The notes under the pieces: generated by a model
The model's input: the letters and a program-made list of their open reading frames with translations, nothing else
Databases searched by the model: none
Told to the model about the DNA's origin: nothing
Program-made: the position numbers and the translations under genes
Assembly: GCF_003966895.1 (NCBI RefSeq)
Contig: NZ_AP018449.1
Location: forward strand, 1,970,501 to 2,034,500
Origin: Methylomusa anaerophila
Lineage (GTDB): Bacteria; Bacillota; Negativicutes; Sporomusales; Sporomusaceae
Reading direction: 5' to 3'
Length of the DNA: 64,000 nucleotides
Part shown: positions 8,904 to 17,034 of the stretch, piece after piece
Layout: every line of letters starts with the position of its first letter
Position numbering within the stretch: the first letter of the stretch is position 1

Positions 8904-11552
8904 GTGAAGGCAATGGTTCGGATTGTCCTGATTGTCATCGCGCTGTACTGCTGGCTGACGGTTCAGCCGGCTGCTGCCGCAGCCGGAGCCGGCGACACAG
9001 GGCAGCTAAAGGCGCGCGTGGAAGCGCAAATTGCCGCGCAGGGAGAGAATAACCCGGATGTATTGGCAGCCATGCTGGAATTGATAGCCGGTTATTGGCA
9101 GCAAGGGCGGCATGGGGAGTCGCTGCCCTGGTCGGAAAAGGCTCTGCGCTTGAGTCGGAATTTATTTGGGGAAAAACACGCTTTTACGCTAAGCTGCATG
9201 AGCGGGTTGGCTACCGACTACCGCAGTCTGGGCCGATATTCCGAAGCGCTGGCTCTGGATGAGAGGTTGCTGGTTTTGCGGCAGGAAGTATTGGGTGACA
9301 AGCATCCGGATACCTTGGCGGCCATGAGCAATTTGGCCAGCGACTACCGCCGCCTGGGCCGGTATGAGGATGCCCTTACGCTGGATGAAACAACTGTGAA
9401 CCTGAAAACCGCCGTACTGGGAGCCAAACATCCGGAAACGCTGACCGGGATGAACAATCTGGCGGCCGATTATCGCAAGCTGGGCCGGTTTCAAGAAGCC
9501 ATGCCTGTCGATAAACAGGCGCTGGCCACCCGCACGGAAATTCTGGGGGAAAAACATCCGGCGACTCTAGCCAGCTTAAACAACCTGGCAAGTGACTACT
9601 ATGCCATGGGGTGGTATGGTGATGCGGCACCTTTGCAGGAAAAAGCCCTCAGGCTGAGTGCGGAAACATTGGGCGATAAGCATCCCGATTTCTTGGCTTG
9701 TCTGGCCAACCTGGCGCTCACATACCACAAAATGGGCCGCTATGCGGAAGCCTTGGCTTTGGAAGAAAAATCCGTGAAACTGCGGGCCGAGGTATTAGGG
9801 GAACAACACCCGGAAACCTTGATCAGCCTAAATAATATGGCGGCTGATTTTTATATTCAGGGACGCAATAACGAAGCGGCAGCCTATTTGCAGAAGTTAG
9901 TCGACGGGGTGGAAGAATTGCGGCGCAGCGGCGATCTGTCGCCGGAAAACCGGCAAGCTTTCTTCGCCCAATGGATACAATCTTACAAAAATTTTGCCCT
10001 GCTGGCCCTGGAGCAGAAAGATCAGACCAAAGCCTTTCACTTGGCGGAATTGACCAAGGCCCGGACGTTGCTGGAATTAACAGCCAACCGCCTGGCCGAC
10101 GCCAGCGGCGTTCTGAGCCCGGATGAGTCAGCGCGTTTGGATGATTATCAGGTCCGCATCACCCGGTATAACGACTTGTTGGCCAATGTTCTGGATAAGG
10201 CCGTAGAACGAGCTCGCCTGGAAACCGAGAAAAACGACCTGCTGCGGGAATACGGACAATATCGGGCCAGTCTTATGGATAAATATCCCAAATACCGCCA
10301 ACTCAATGAAGTCAACATTATGGAAGCGGCGGCCGCTCAAAGGCTGGTGCCGCCGCAAACCGTCATGATCAGCTATGTGCAGACCAGCGACAACAAAGTT
10401 ATTGCCTTTGTATTGGATTCGGCTGCAGGCCTGAAAGGGGTGTCCCTGGGGGAAATTCCGCAATTGGATCAAATGGCGGCTACTTTCCGGGAGGTTTTGG
10501 CTACCCGGGATATCAACCAATTGCGGGAAAATGGCAAATATCTTTGGCGCCTGGCCGATGGGAGTTATATACTGACCGACAGCCCGCTCAAACCGGCGGA
10601 AAGCGCTGAACCGCTCAAAGACAACAAACAGCTGTACGCCTATGTCAGTCAGACTGCCAAGTATCTTGGCGACAAATTGTTAGCTCCCGTTGCCGCCGAT
10701 ATTCAGGGAAAACGGCAGTGGCTGATTTCGCCCGACGGCACTCTGAACCTGCTGCCGTTTGAAACTTTGTTCCTAAATGACCGGCAGGTGGTGCTTGACC
10801 ATGACGTTAGTTATATCCAGTCCCTGTCTATGCTGGCTCTGCTGAAACAGCGCGGCGAAGAGGCAAGATGGGAGCAGTTTTCCGGCAAGGATCTATTTGC
10901 CATGGGGGCGGCTTATTACCAGGGACCCGGCAGTGCTTTGAACGGCAATACCCGTGTCCGGGGCGGATCTTTGCAGGATCTGCGTTCATCGGAGCCGGAA
11001 CTGGACGCGCTGGCCGGACTTTTCAGCAGCGCTCGCTGCGCGGTCTATAAAAAAGGTGCGGCGACGGAGGCCAAACTGCTGGAACTTAACAAGAGCAAAG
11101 AACTTGCCCGGTATCGATATCTGCTCTTTTCCGTACACGGCTATTTTGACGCCGCCCAGCCGGATATGAATTCCATCGTGCTGGGACAGAAAGACTTGGC
11201 GCCCGGCACCGACGGCTTTGTAACAGTGACCAAGTGGCCGGGATATAGTCTGAACAGCGATTTGGTATACCTGTCCGCCTGTGAGACGGGGCGCGGCAAA
11301 TTTGTTCCGGGGGAAGGCGTTCTTGGTCTTACCTATGTTCTCTATGTGGCAGGAAACAAGAATACAGTAGCAACTTTGTGGAAAACACTGGATGACGACA
11401 GCGCCGTTGAATTCAGCAAAAGCTTTTTCGCCAAATTGATGACCGGTCAGGATCAAGTCAGGGCATTGAACGAAACCAAGCGGGAATTTATCAGCGGCGG
11501 CCGTTACAGCTTGCCGGTATACTGGGCGCCTTTCGTTCTTTACGGCATATAA
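8904..11552 (+). CDS. Exported TPR-CHAT caspase-like protease
   Basis: 882 residues from a GTG start behind GGAGG. An N-terminal signal peptide (about 1-26, ending in a run of Ala) points to export. Residues about 70-335 hold about six 42-residue tetratricopeptide repeats of the kinesin-light-chain type, each with the LGxKHPxTL motif. A helical linker follows, and the last ~280 residues are a CHAT peptidase domain. The catalytic pair is visible: His745 in FSVHGYFD and Cys793 in LSACETGRGK. The fold belongs to the caspase/separase clan. Cytoplasmic TPR-CHAT proteins act in immunity, for example with type III-E CRISPR, but this one has a Sec signal and sits with FecR and CHASE2 proteins, so it probably works in the periplasm or at the cell surface. 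The substrate is unknown; the secreted first-gene product or the propeller protein are candidates. Confidence 0.85.
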   Translation: MKAMVRIVLIVIALYCWLTVQPAAAAAGAGDTGQLKARVEAQIAAQGENNPDVLAAMLELIAGYWQQGRHGESLPWSEKALRLSRNLFGEKHAFTLSCMSGLATDYRSLGRYSEALALDERLLVLRQEVLGDKHPDTLAAMSNLASDYRRLGRYEDALTLDETTVNLKTAVLGAKHPETLTGMNNLAADYRKLGRFQEAMPVDKQALATRTEILGEKHPATLASLNNLASDYYAMGWYGDAAPLQEKALRLSAETLGDKHPDFLACLANLALTYHKMGRYAEALALEEKSVKLRAEVLGEQHPETLISLNNMAADFYIQGRNNEAAAYLQKLVDGVEELRRSGDLSPENRQAFFAQWIQSYKNFALLALEQKDQTKAFHLAELTKARTLLELTANRLADASGVLSPDESARLDDYQVRITRYNDLLANVLDKAVERARLETEKNDLLREYGQYRASLMDKYPKYRQLNEVNIMEAAAAQRLVPPQTVMISYVQTSDNKVIAFVLDSAAGLKGVSLGEIPQLDQMAATFREVLATRDINQLRENGKYLWRLADGSYILTDSPLKPAESAEPLKDNKQLYAYVSQTAKYLGDKLLAPVAADIQGKRQWLISPDGTLNLLPFETLFLNDRQVVLDHDVSYIQSLSMLALLKQRGEEARWEQFSGKDLFAMGAAYYQGPGSALNGNTRVRGGSLQDLRSSEPELDALAGLFSSARCAVYKKGAATEAKLLELNKSKELARYRYLLFSVHGYFDAAQPDMNSIVLGQKDLAPGTDGFVTVTKWPGYSLNSDLVYLSACETGRGKFVPGEGVLGLTYVLYVAGNKNTVATLWKTLDDDSAVEFSKSFFAKLMTGQDQVRALNETKREFISGGRYSLPVYWAPFVLYGI

Positions 11553-11661
11553 CCCGGTCTCGACATGTACCGGGTCCGGAAACTGCACATTTGACCTTTC
11601 AGATCGATAAATTCATTGCGCCGAGATATTTCCGGCGGCGGTAGTAGGGGAGGAAATGTAT

Positions 11662-13011
11662 ATGAATCGAATACGGGCATCACAAATGATAATATTGACT
11701 GTGCTGCTCATGCTTTTCTGCGGGACAGGCAGTGCAGCCGTCCCGGTTACGGAAGGCGACGGGGCAGAGGCACAACAATTGGCCCGGTATGAAGCGCTGA
11801 CAATTGCCAAACAAGCCGTCAGGCTAATGGAAGCCCAAAAATTTGCTGAAGCTTATACCATGCTGAAACAGCAGTATTCACAGCACGACGACGACAACAA
11901 CCTGAATTTTTTATTGGGACAATGCGCTACCGCCTTAGGCAAACCGGCGGAAGCCATCGATTACTATAAGAAAATTCTGGTGGTGACGCCGGATCTTCCC
12001 CGAGTCCGGCTGGAGTTGGGCCGGGCTTTCGCCGCCGCCGGTCAGTACGCCGCCGCCAGGGTTGAATTTCAATCGGTGTTGGCTACAAAACCGCCGGCAG
12101 TAGTGGCGGAACACGTGAAGGCTTTCCTCGAACAGATGGACAGCCAAAAGAAACTGCAAATCAGAGCCTCCCTCGGTTATCTTTATGACAGCAATGTCAA
12201 TGCGGGACCGGATGACATCATATATTACAACGGCTGGACAATAGATAACCGGAAACGTTCCGACCACGCTATTACCACCGGCCTGTTTTTGGATTATTTT
12301 GACCAAGTAGGACCGAAGCAGGCCTGGCAGACAGGATTTTCCTACTATCGCACGGGTTATGTAAATATGACGACTCAAAGTTGGGACGAGACCAACCTGC
12401 TCATAGGTCCGGTTTTCAAGCAGGGTAAAGAGACGATATCCATTCCCGCCGTAGCCAGATTTTCCGAAATCGGCGGTCAGCGGGACAGTTTTTCCTGGGG
12501 GATTGCGCCCCAACTGCAGTATGAACTGGCTAAAGACAGGATATTAACCGTTTCAACGGGGGTGATGCACCGGCGGTACTATTCAACTGCCGAACGCACA
12601 GGCAATGCTTACTCGGTAAATGTCGCCGAACGATGGTTGTTCGGCAATGCCGGCTTTTTGGAATTAGGCGTGGGTCATACTCGGGAAACGGCTGAAGCCG
12701 ATCAATTTGCCAGCAGTTATAATACTGTGCGGCTTACTCATTATCGTCAATTGCCAAAAGGCTACGCTTTTGTTCTCCAACCAAGTTTCACCTGGTATGG
12801 ATACCAGGGAACAGATCCCTACAGCGAAATGATCTTGCAGCAACCTGCCGGCCGCCGCGATCGTCAGAGCAGTTTGCTCATCAATTTTATCAAAACAGTC
12901 GGCGACTGGAATTATATATTGGGTTGCACGTTAACAGCCAATCATTCGAACATGGATATTTACCGCTATGACCGGACTCAACTCCAGTTTCAGGTATTTC
13001 GAAATTATTAG
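11662..13011 (+). CDS. TPR + DUF560-type outer-membrane barrel (Slam-like)
   Basis: 449 residues if translation starts at the second ATG (11662), 8 bases after GGGGAGG; the ATG at 11656 is too close to that site. A signal peptide (cleavage near GSAAV) is followed by two or three tetratricopeptide repeats (about 45-155) and then a C-terminal region (about 165-449) of amphipathic strands with many Tyr/Trp/Arg and YDSNVNAG near its start, ending FQVFRNY with a terminal aromatic. This is the architecture of surface lipoprotein assembly modulator (Slam, DUF560) proteins, which move TbpB-like lipoproteins to the cell surface. It implies an outer membrane. As last gene of the locus it may export the first gene's product. 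TPR-porins of the PgaA/BcsC kind are the alternative. Confidence 0.65.
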   Translation: MNRIRASQMIILTVLLMLFCGTGSAAVPVTEGDGAEAQQLARYEALTIAKQAVRLMEAQKFAEAYTMLKQQYSQHDDDNNLNFLLGQCATALGKPAEAIDYYKKILVVTPDLPRVRLELGRAFAAAGQYAAARVEFQSVLATKPPAVVAEHVKAFLEQMDSQKKLQIRASLGYLYDSNVNAGPDDIIYYNGWTIDNRKRSDHAITTGLFLDYFDQVGPKQAWQTGFSYYRTGYVNMTTQSWDETNLLIGPVFKQGKETISIPAVARFSEIGGQRDSFSWGIAPQLQYELAKDRILTVSTGVMHRRYYSTAERTGNAYSVNVAERWLFGNAGFLELGVGHTRETAEADQFASSYNTVRLTHYRQLPKGYAFVLQPSFTWYGYQGTDPYSEMILQQPAGRRDRQSSLLINFIKTVGDWNYILGCTLTANHSNMDIYRYDRTQLQFQVFRNY

Positions 13012-13122
13012 GGAAAAACAACTGCTTGAATAAAGCTGGTTCGCGTTTTCGTACATAATCTCTTTATTATTTTAACAAGAAATGGCAAATCTGCAGATTA
13101 CCAAATTGTTGCAATAAAAATA

Positions 13123-13158
13123 TGTCGGCACCTGTTCAACTGAGAACGGGTGCCGACA
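13123..13158 (-). terminator. Terminator of bacterioferritin gene
   Basis: The perfect stem TGTCGGCA/TGCCGACA, extended by further pairing inside, is followed on the minus strand by TATTTTTATTG. It lies 18 bases beyond the bfr stop codon. Confidence 0.8.
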
Positions 13159-13176
13159 CCTTATTGTGCACTTTTC

Positions 13177-13641
13177 TTATAACTGAGCATTTAAGAATAA
13201 AGGCAGAGTTATGTGAGAAATTTGGTCTTGCAGGGCTTCAATATCGTCAATATGCTTGTCTTCATCGTTAAGAATCTGCTCAAGAATCTCACGGGTAGCG
13301 AAGTCATTCAACTCGCCCGCCTGCTTAATAGCGGCGTTGTAATTCTTGATAGTTTTTTCTTCCGCGTCGTGGTCATACTCAAGCTGTTGCGGCACTTCCG
13401 CGCCGATATGTATGTCCGTCAGTTTTGAAACAATGGGTTGTCCTTCCAAAAACAAGATTCTGCCAATCAGTTTTTCCGCGTGTTTCATTTCATCAATGGC
13501 CCGTTTTTCAAAATGGTTGTGCAGTTTTTGGTAACCCCAGTCTGCAGCCATTTCGGCGTGTACGATATACTGATTAATTGCGCTCAATTCATCCGCAAGC
13601 AGTGCGTTTAGTGTGTCAATTATTTTCGGATCTCCCTTCAT
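13177..13641 (-). CDS. bfr: Bacterioferritin
   Basis: 154 residues from the ATG at 13641, which has GGAAGGGG eight bases upstream; an ATG six codons earlier lacks a good site. The protein is a four-helix ferritin-like subunit. Ferroxidase ligands are in place: Glu18, Glu51, His54, Glu94, Glu127 and His130 by position, and Met52 (DEMKHAE), the axial haem ligand specific to bacterioferritin, is present. It stores iron as a ferric mineral in the cytoplasm and limits Fenton chemistry. It is a single gene, transcribed away from the Mrr-like gene across a 235-base AT-rich gap that must hold its promoter. Confidence 0.93.
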   Translation of the reverse strand: MKGDPKIIDTLNALLADELSAINQYIVHAEMAADWGYQKLHNHFEKRAIDEMKHAEKLIGRILFLEGQPIVSKLTDIHIGAEVPQQLEYDHDAEEKTIKNYNAAIKQAGELNDFATREILEQILNDEDKHIDDIEALQDQISHITLPLFLNAQL

Positions 13642-13885
13642 AAAAAAAACCCCTTCCATTTGTAAGATTTATTTACTTAATAATAAAATAACACTTTTTG
13701 GCGAAGAATGCAATTAGCATTAAGCATTAAAGTTTATTAATATTTAATATTAATAAATTTAGTAACCCCCTTTTTCTTTTTGCTCTGACTTAATGTTGGT
13801 GATATTTATTTCCATATGCTCTGGCAGAAAACGTATTACCTATGGTAGAATCAGAACATAATTTATTTATTGGACGGTGGTTAAA

Positions 13886-14659
13886 TTGGCAATTATCCCA
13901 ACTTTATCTGATGAGAGAATTGTTCGCGAATTGTTGGAGGCAATCCCCAAGATAGATTCTGTTCAGACTCTTACCCTTGAGAAGGATGCGGTTATAGCCG
14001 GCAGAACGTCATCCCATCAGGCGGATATTTACTGGGAATTTGCCGAGGGGGATATTGTATTTAAGACAGTGATTCAGGTCAGGAACTGGAATAGCCGGTT
14101 AGACCGCGCGGAGCTTTTTCAACTGGCGGCAAGCATTCAAGATATATCCGGATTAACTATTGGGGTCAAATTTACTCAGCCGGTTTACCAGAAAGATGTC
14201 AAGAAGATAGCTGCCGATGCCGGAATAATCCTGTATGAGATAAATGCTGCCGATCAGCCGTTATGGGAGCCTGTCGTCGATAATATCAATATTGATTTTG
14301 ATGCTGAATGGGCCAGAGAAGAAAAGGAGCGGGTTGGGCTGGGGAATGAACTGATAGATTTCAGAGGCAGGCCCGGCCAATTATTCCTGTACAATGAGGC
14401 AGGCAATTGCATTGATTCCCTGCAAGGTGTTTTTGATCGATATGTCATCGGCAAACAGAAAGCGGGCAACAGGGAGCGGGAAAGCATTATTCATAATTTT
14501 GGCGAACCTACTTTTCTGCAGACAAATAACGAATTCATTCCGCATGTGAAGATTCATGGCGTTGCCTTCGATATTGCCTTTTATGATTTGAATGAGTTGC
14601 AGGGAGAGGACATGGCGAATTCAATATTAGACGCCATATTTAGCTATTATCGAAGCTGA
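13886..14659 (+). CDS. Mrr-like restriction endonuclease domain protein
   Basis: 257 residues from a TTG preceded by GGTGG; a GTG at 13877 is the alternative. Residues about 45-125 match the Mrr/type IV restriction endonuclease core of the PD-(D/E)xK superfamily: QADIYWEF (acidic residue), VIQVRNW where the family usually has QxK, then LYEI. The Lys of the QxK motif is Arg here, which may weaken or alter catalysis. The C-terminal half (about 140-257) is not recognised. No methylase or other restriction gene is nearby, so this is an orphan. It could be a methylation-dependent nuclease, a nuclease-like regulator or an inactive relic. Confidence 0.6.
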   Translation: MAIIPTLSDERIVRELLEAIPKIDSVQTLTLEKDAVIAGRTSSHQADIYWEFAEGDIVFKTVIQVRNWNSRLDRAELFQLAASIQDISGLTIGVKFTQPVYQKDVKKIAADAGIILYEINAADQPLWEPVVDNINIDFDAEWAREEKERVGLGNELIDFRGRPGQLFLYNEAGNCIDSLQGVFDRYVIGKQKAGNRERESIIHNFGEPTFLQTNNEFIPHVKIHGVAFDIAFYDLNELQGEDMANSILDAIFSYYRS

Positions 14660-14668
14660 GGATCAGGC

Positions 14669-14728
14669 AGAAACATTCAGAAACATTCAGAAACATTCAG
14701 AAACATTCAGAAACATTCAGAAACATTC
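14669..14728 (+). repeat. Six tandem copies of a 10-bp unit
   Basis: Six perfect head-to-tail copies of AGAAACATTC lie immediately after the Mrr-like gene stop codon. No copy has a spacer, so this is not a CRISPR. A simple tandem repeat prone to slippage is the plain reading; a binding array is possible. Confidence 0.95.
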
Positions 14729-14831
14729 TATGATGGTATGATGGATTGTTATTTTTCCATTTATACTTAGACAAGGATTGATTTATTTGTATTATTTTGG
14801 TAACATTATAAGTGTACTGGGAGGGATAACT

Positions 14832-15218
14832 TTGGAAAAAGAAGTTGTAAGCACAGCGGCCGCACCGGCGGCCATTGGTCCATATTCTCAGGCCATTAAG
14901 CTGGCTAATCTGGTATTCACATCAGGGCAAATTCCCCTTGACCCTGCAACCGGGACCATGATTGCCGGCGGCATCGAAGAACAGGCCCGGCGGGTAATGG
15001 AAAACATTAAGGCCGTTCTGGAAGCCGGCGGCTCATCTTTCGCCAAGGTGGTTAAGACTACGTGCTTCTTGAAAGACATGAACGACTTTGCAAAATTCAA
15101 TACGGTATATCAGGAATATTTCGGTTCTGATGGCGCTCCGGCCCGTTCCTGCGTAGCCGTAGCCGAGCTGCCGAAAGGCGCGCTTTGCGAAGTTGAGGCA
15201 ATTGCTTACATTGACTGA
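14832..15218 (+). CDS. ridA: RidA family enamine/imine deaminase
   Basis: 128 residues from a TTG start that sits after GGGAGGGATAAC; earlier in-frame starts give a non-homologous hydrophobic extension. The protein shows the RidA/YjgF signature throughout: [12 protein letters not shown] near residue 10, [10 protein letters not shown], and [20 protein letters not shown] near the end, which includes the conserved Arg used to bind the carboxylate of the substrate. It hydrolyses reactive 2-aminoacrylate and related enamines formed by PLP enzymes. It is a single-gene unit. Confidence 0.92.
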   Translation: MEKEVVSTAAAPAAIGPYSQAIKLANLVFTSGQIPLDPATGTMIAGGIEEQARRVMENIKAVLEAGGSSFAKVVKTTCFLKDMNDFAKFNTVYQEYFGSDGAPARSCVAVAELPKGALCEVEAIAYID

Positions 15219-15364
15219 GTATTATCTCCACGGCGCGATCCACTTGAATGAATTTCCATGTAAAATTCATTCAAATTAGGGACAAACAGCCTATTGATTA
15301 TTTATCGATAATTGCTACAATATATAAGTATAAACCGTAGTTGAGTTTACCAGGAGGGATGCAT

Positions 15365-15637
15365 ATGATGATCGGCGGAATTCGCATTGCAGCGCAGGAA
15401 GGTATCACCGAACAGGAAATCAGGGATATTTTGCATGAGGAAAAAGCCCTTTGGCAGGCCAAGGGCAGGCGGCTTGGAGAAGTAAGCCTGACGCTTGACG
15501 GTGATGAGATCATAGTGAAGGCGACAGAGCGGTCGCCGATAAAACGCATCCGGCGGATTACCGGCTACTTATCCACATCAGACCGGTTTAATGATGCCAA
15601 ACAAGCGGAACTTTCACAGCGTATTGCCCACTCATAA
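15365..15637 (+). CDS. Short protein with NrdD-like C-terminal motif
   Basis: 90 residues from the ATG at 15365, six bases after AGGAGGG. The C-terminal part, RRITGYLSTSDRFNDAKQAE, resembles the finger region near the end of anaerobic ribonucleotide reductase (RVTGYL...RFNxxKxAEL), but without the zinc cysteines or the glycyl radical site. Small proteins of this kind are often labelled anaerobic ribonucleoside-triphosphate reductase in related genomes. At this length it cannot be a reductase; it may be a domesticated domain that binds NrdD or nucleotides. Function unknown. Confidence 0.6.
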   Translation: MMIGGIRIAAQEGITEQEIRDILHEEKALWQAKGRRLGEVSLTLDGDEIIVKATERSPIKRIRRITGYLSTSDRFNDAKQAELSQRIAHS

Positions 15638-15727
15638 AAAAATTATATTTAGAACCAAAGTCCAGTTCTGATTTTGTTTGGCACCTAATATACTATATAT
15701 TGTTTAACCATTCAAGGAGGTGCAAAT

Positions 15728-15850
15728 ATGGGTGCCAACATGTTGATTCATACGCGTTGCGGGGGGGTCATGGAACCACCCGATGAGCAAGGAAACATCA
15801 AGTGCGCCAAGTGCGGCAAAGTTATATCCAGACGCATTTCGCGCAAGTAG
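15728..15850 (+). CDS. Small zinc-ribbon protein
   Basis: 40 residues with an excellent ribosome binding site (AAGGAGG, seven bases before ATG). It holds one CxxC pair (KCAKCGK) and an upstream single Cys (TRCGG), with a basic tail RRISRK. The pattern is that of a tiny zinc ribbon that may bind nucleic acid or ribosomes. It is followed at once by a strong terminator, so it is a self-contained expressed unit. No specific family was recognised. Confidence 0.65.
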   Translation: MGANMLIHTRCGGVMEPPDEQGNIKCAKCGKVISRRISRK

Positions 15851-15860
15851 CTTGCTTGTC

Positions 15861-15898
15861 AGCCGTTCGGCTTTAGCCGAACGGCTTTTGATTTTTTG
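15861..15898 (+). terminator. Intrinsic terminator of the zinc-ribbon gene
   Basis: The stem AGCCGTTCGGC/GCCGAACGGCT with a short TTTA loop is followed by TTTTGATTTTTT. Confidence 0.9.
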
Positions 15899-16010
15899 CT
15901 GATTCATTGACTATACCGGATAATTTTGATAATGTTATAAATGCTATAAATAATGTTATAAATGCTGTTAGCAAGGGCGAATAATAGATAAGTTATAAAA
16001 GGGGTATGGC

Positions 16011-16775
16011 ATGCTTCACGAATTTTCGCGAACTGAGTTGTTAATCGGCGCCGAGGCGCTAAAAAAGCTGGCAGCCAGCAAGATAGCCATATTCGGGATT
16101 GGCGGTGTAGGGACTTTCGCAGCCGAAGGATTGGTCCGGTCCGGCGTTGGAAAGTTTGTCTTAATTGATGATGATTGTATTTGCCTCACCAATATCAACC
16201 GGCAGCTGCATGCAACCCGCAAAACTGTCGGTAAACCGAAAGTCGAGGCTATGCGCGACAGAATTCTGGACATTAACCCTAAGGCGGAAGTGACGACATT
16301 TCAGAAATTTTACCTGCCGGAAACGGCGGCAGAGATAATTAGCGCTGATTATGACTACATCGTGGATGCCATTGATACGGTAACCGGCAAAATCGACCTG
16401 GTGGTAAAAGCCAAGGAAAGAAATATTCCCATCATCAGCGCTATGGGCGCCGGGAATAAATTAGATCCGACCCGGTTTGAAGTAGCCGATATTTTCAGCA
16501 CTTCCGTTTGCCCCCTCGCCAAGGTTATGCGCAAGGAATTACGGGAGCGGGGGGTCACTTCCCTCAAAGTGGTATACTCCCGGGAGGAACCGGTTAAGCC
16601 GGTAGAGAGTGAGGAAACCAGCTGCGCAATGAGCTGCATCTGTCCCCAGGGCACTACCCGGAAATGCACTTCCCGGCGGCAAATACCGGGCAGTGTTGTT
16701 TTTGTCACGTCGGTTGCCGGGTTGATTATCGCCGGTGAAGTTGTTAAAGATATAATATCTAGACCACACTATTGA
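16011..16775 (+). CDS. tcdA: tRNA threonylcarbamoyladenosine dehydratase
   Basis: 254 residues, an E1-like enzyme of the ThiF/HesA fold. The nucleotide-binding GIGGVG is near residue 29, followed by DDDCICLTNINRQ, the ATP/Mg site of this family, and Cys-rich SCAMSCICPQG near 205. It adenylates the carboxylate of t6A37 in tRNA to form the cyclic ct6A, in the cytoplasm, with a CsdE/SufE-like sulfur partner in some bacteria. It is monocistronic with AAAAGGGG ahead of the ATG. Confidence 0.88.
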   Translation: MLHEFSRTELLIGAEALKKLAASKIAIFGIGGVGTFAAEGLVRSGVGKFVLIDDDCICLTNINRQLHATRKTVGKPKVEAMRDRILDINPKAEVTTFQKFYLPETAAEIISADYDYIVDAIDTVTGKIDLVVKAKERNIPIISAMGAGNKLDPTRFEVADIFSTSVCPLAKVMRKELRERGVTSLKVVYSREEPVKPVESEETSCAMSCICPQGTTRKCTSRRQIPGSVVFVTSVAGLIIAGEVVKDIISRPHY

Positions 16776-16805
16776 TACATACTACAGTTGTAAAGAAATT
16801 GAGTT

Positions 16806-16821
16806 TGTTTCACGTGAAAAA
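16806..16821 (+). promoter_or_regulatory. parS-like ParB binding site
   Basis: TGTTTCACGTGAAAAA matches the bacterial parS consensus TGTTTCACGTGAAACA at 15 of 16 positions, including the whole TTTCACGTGAAA palindrome. It lies in a non-coding stretch between tcdA and hutU. Chromosomal parS sites usually cluster around the replication origin. Confidence 0.6.
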
Positions 16822-17034
16822 TTTGACCAGGCGGCAAACCTGTACCATTGGCGCGAACGAGTTAGTCAGCGCCCGCCAAAATGCGTTGTCCCTGATACTG
16901 GAACTGCATTATAAGCAAAGAGAATGGGAAATGAATAAAACAGTAACCTCTGGGCTTATTGTGCTATTGAGGTATCGAAAGAGTTCCTGATCCAAAAAGG
17001 TTGATTGAGTAAGATACAAAACGGAGGCCAAATC

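Noticed and set aside
16772..16990. 72-codon open frame between tcdA and hutU
   Set aside because: It has no ribosome site, no recognisable sequence, and spans the parS-like site; it is probably not a gene.
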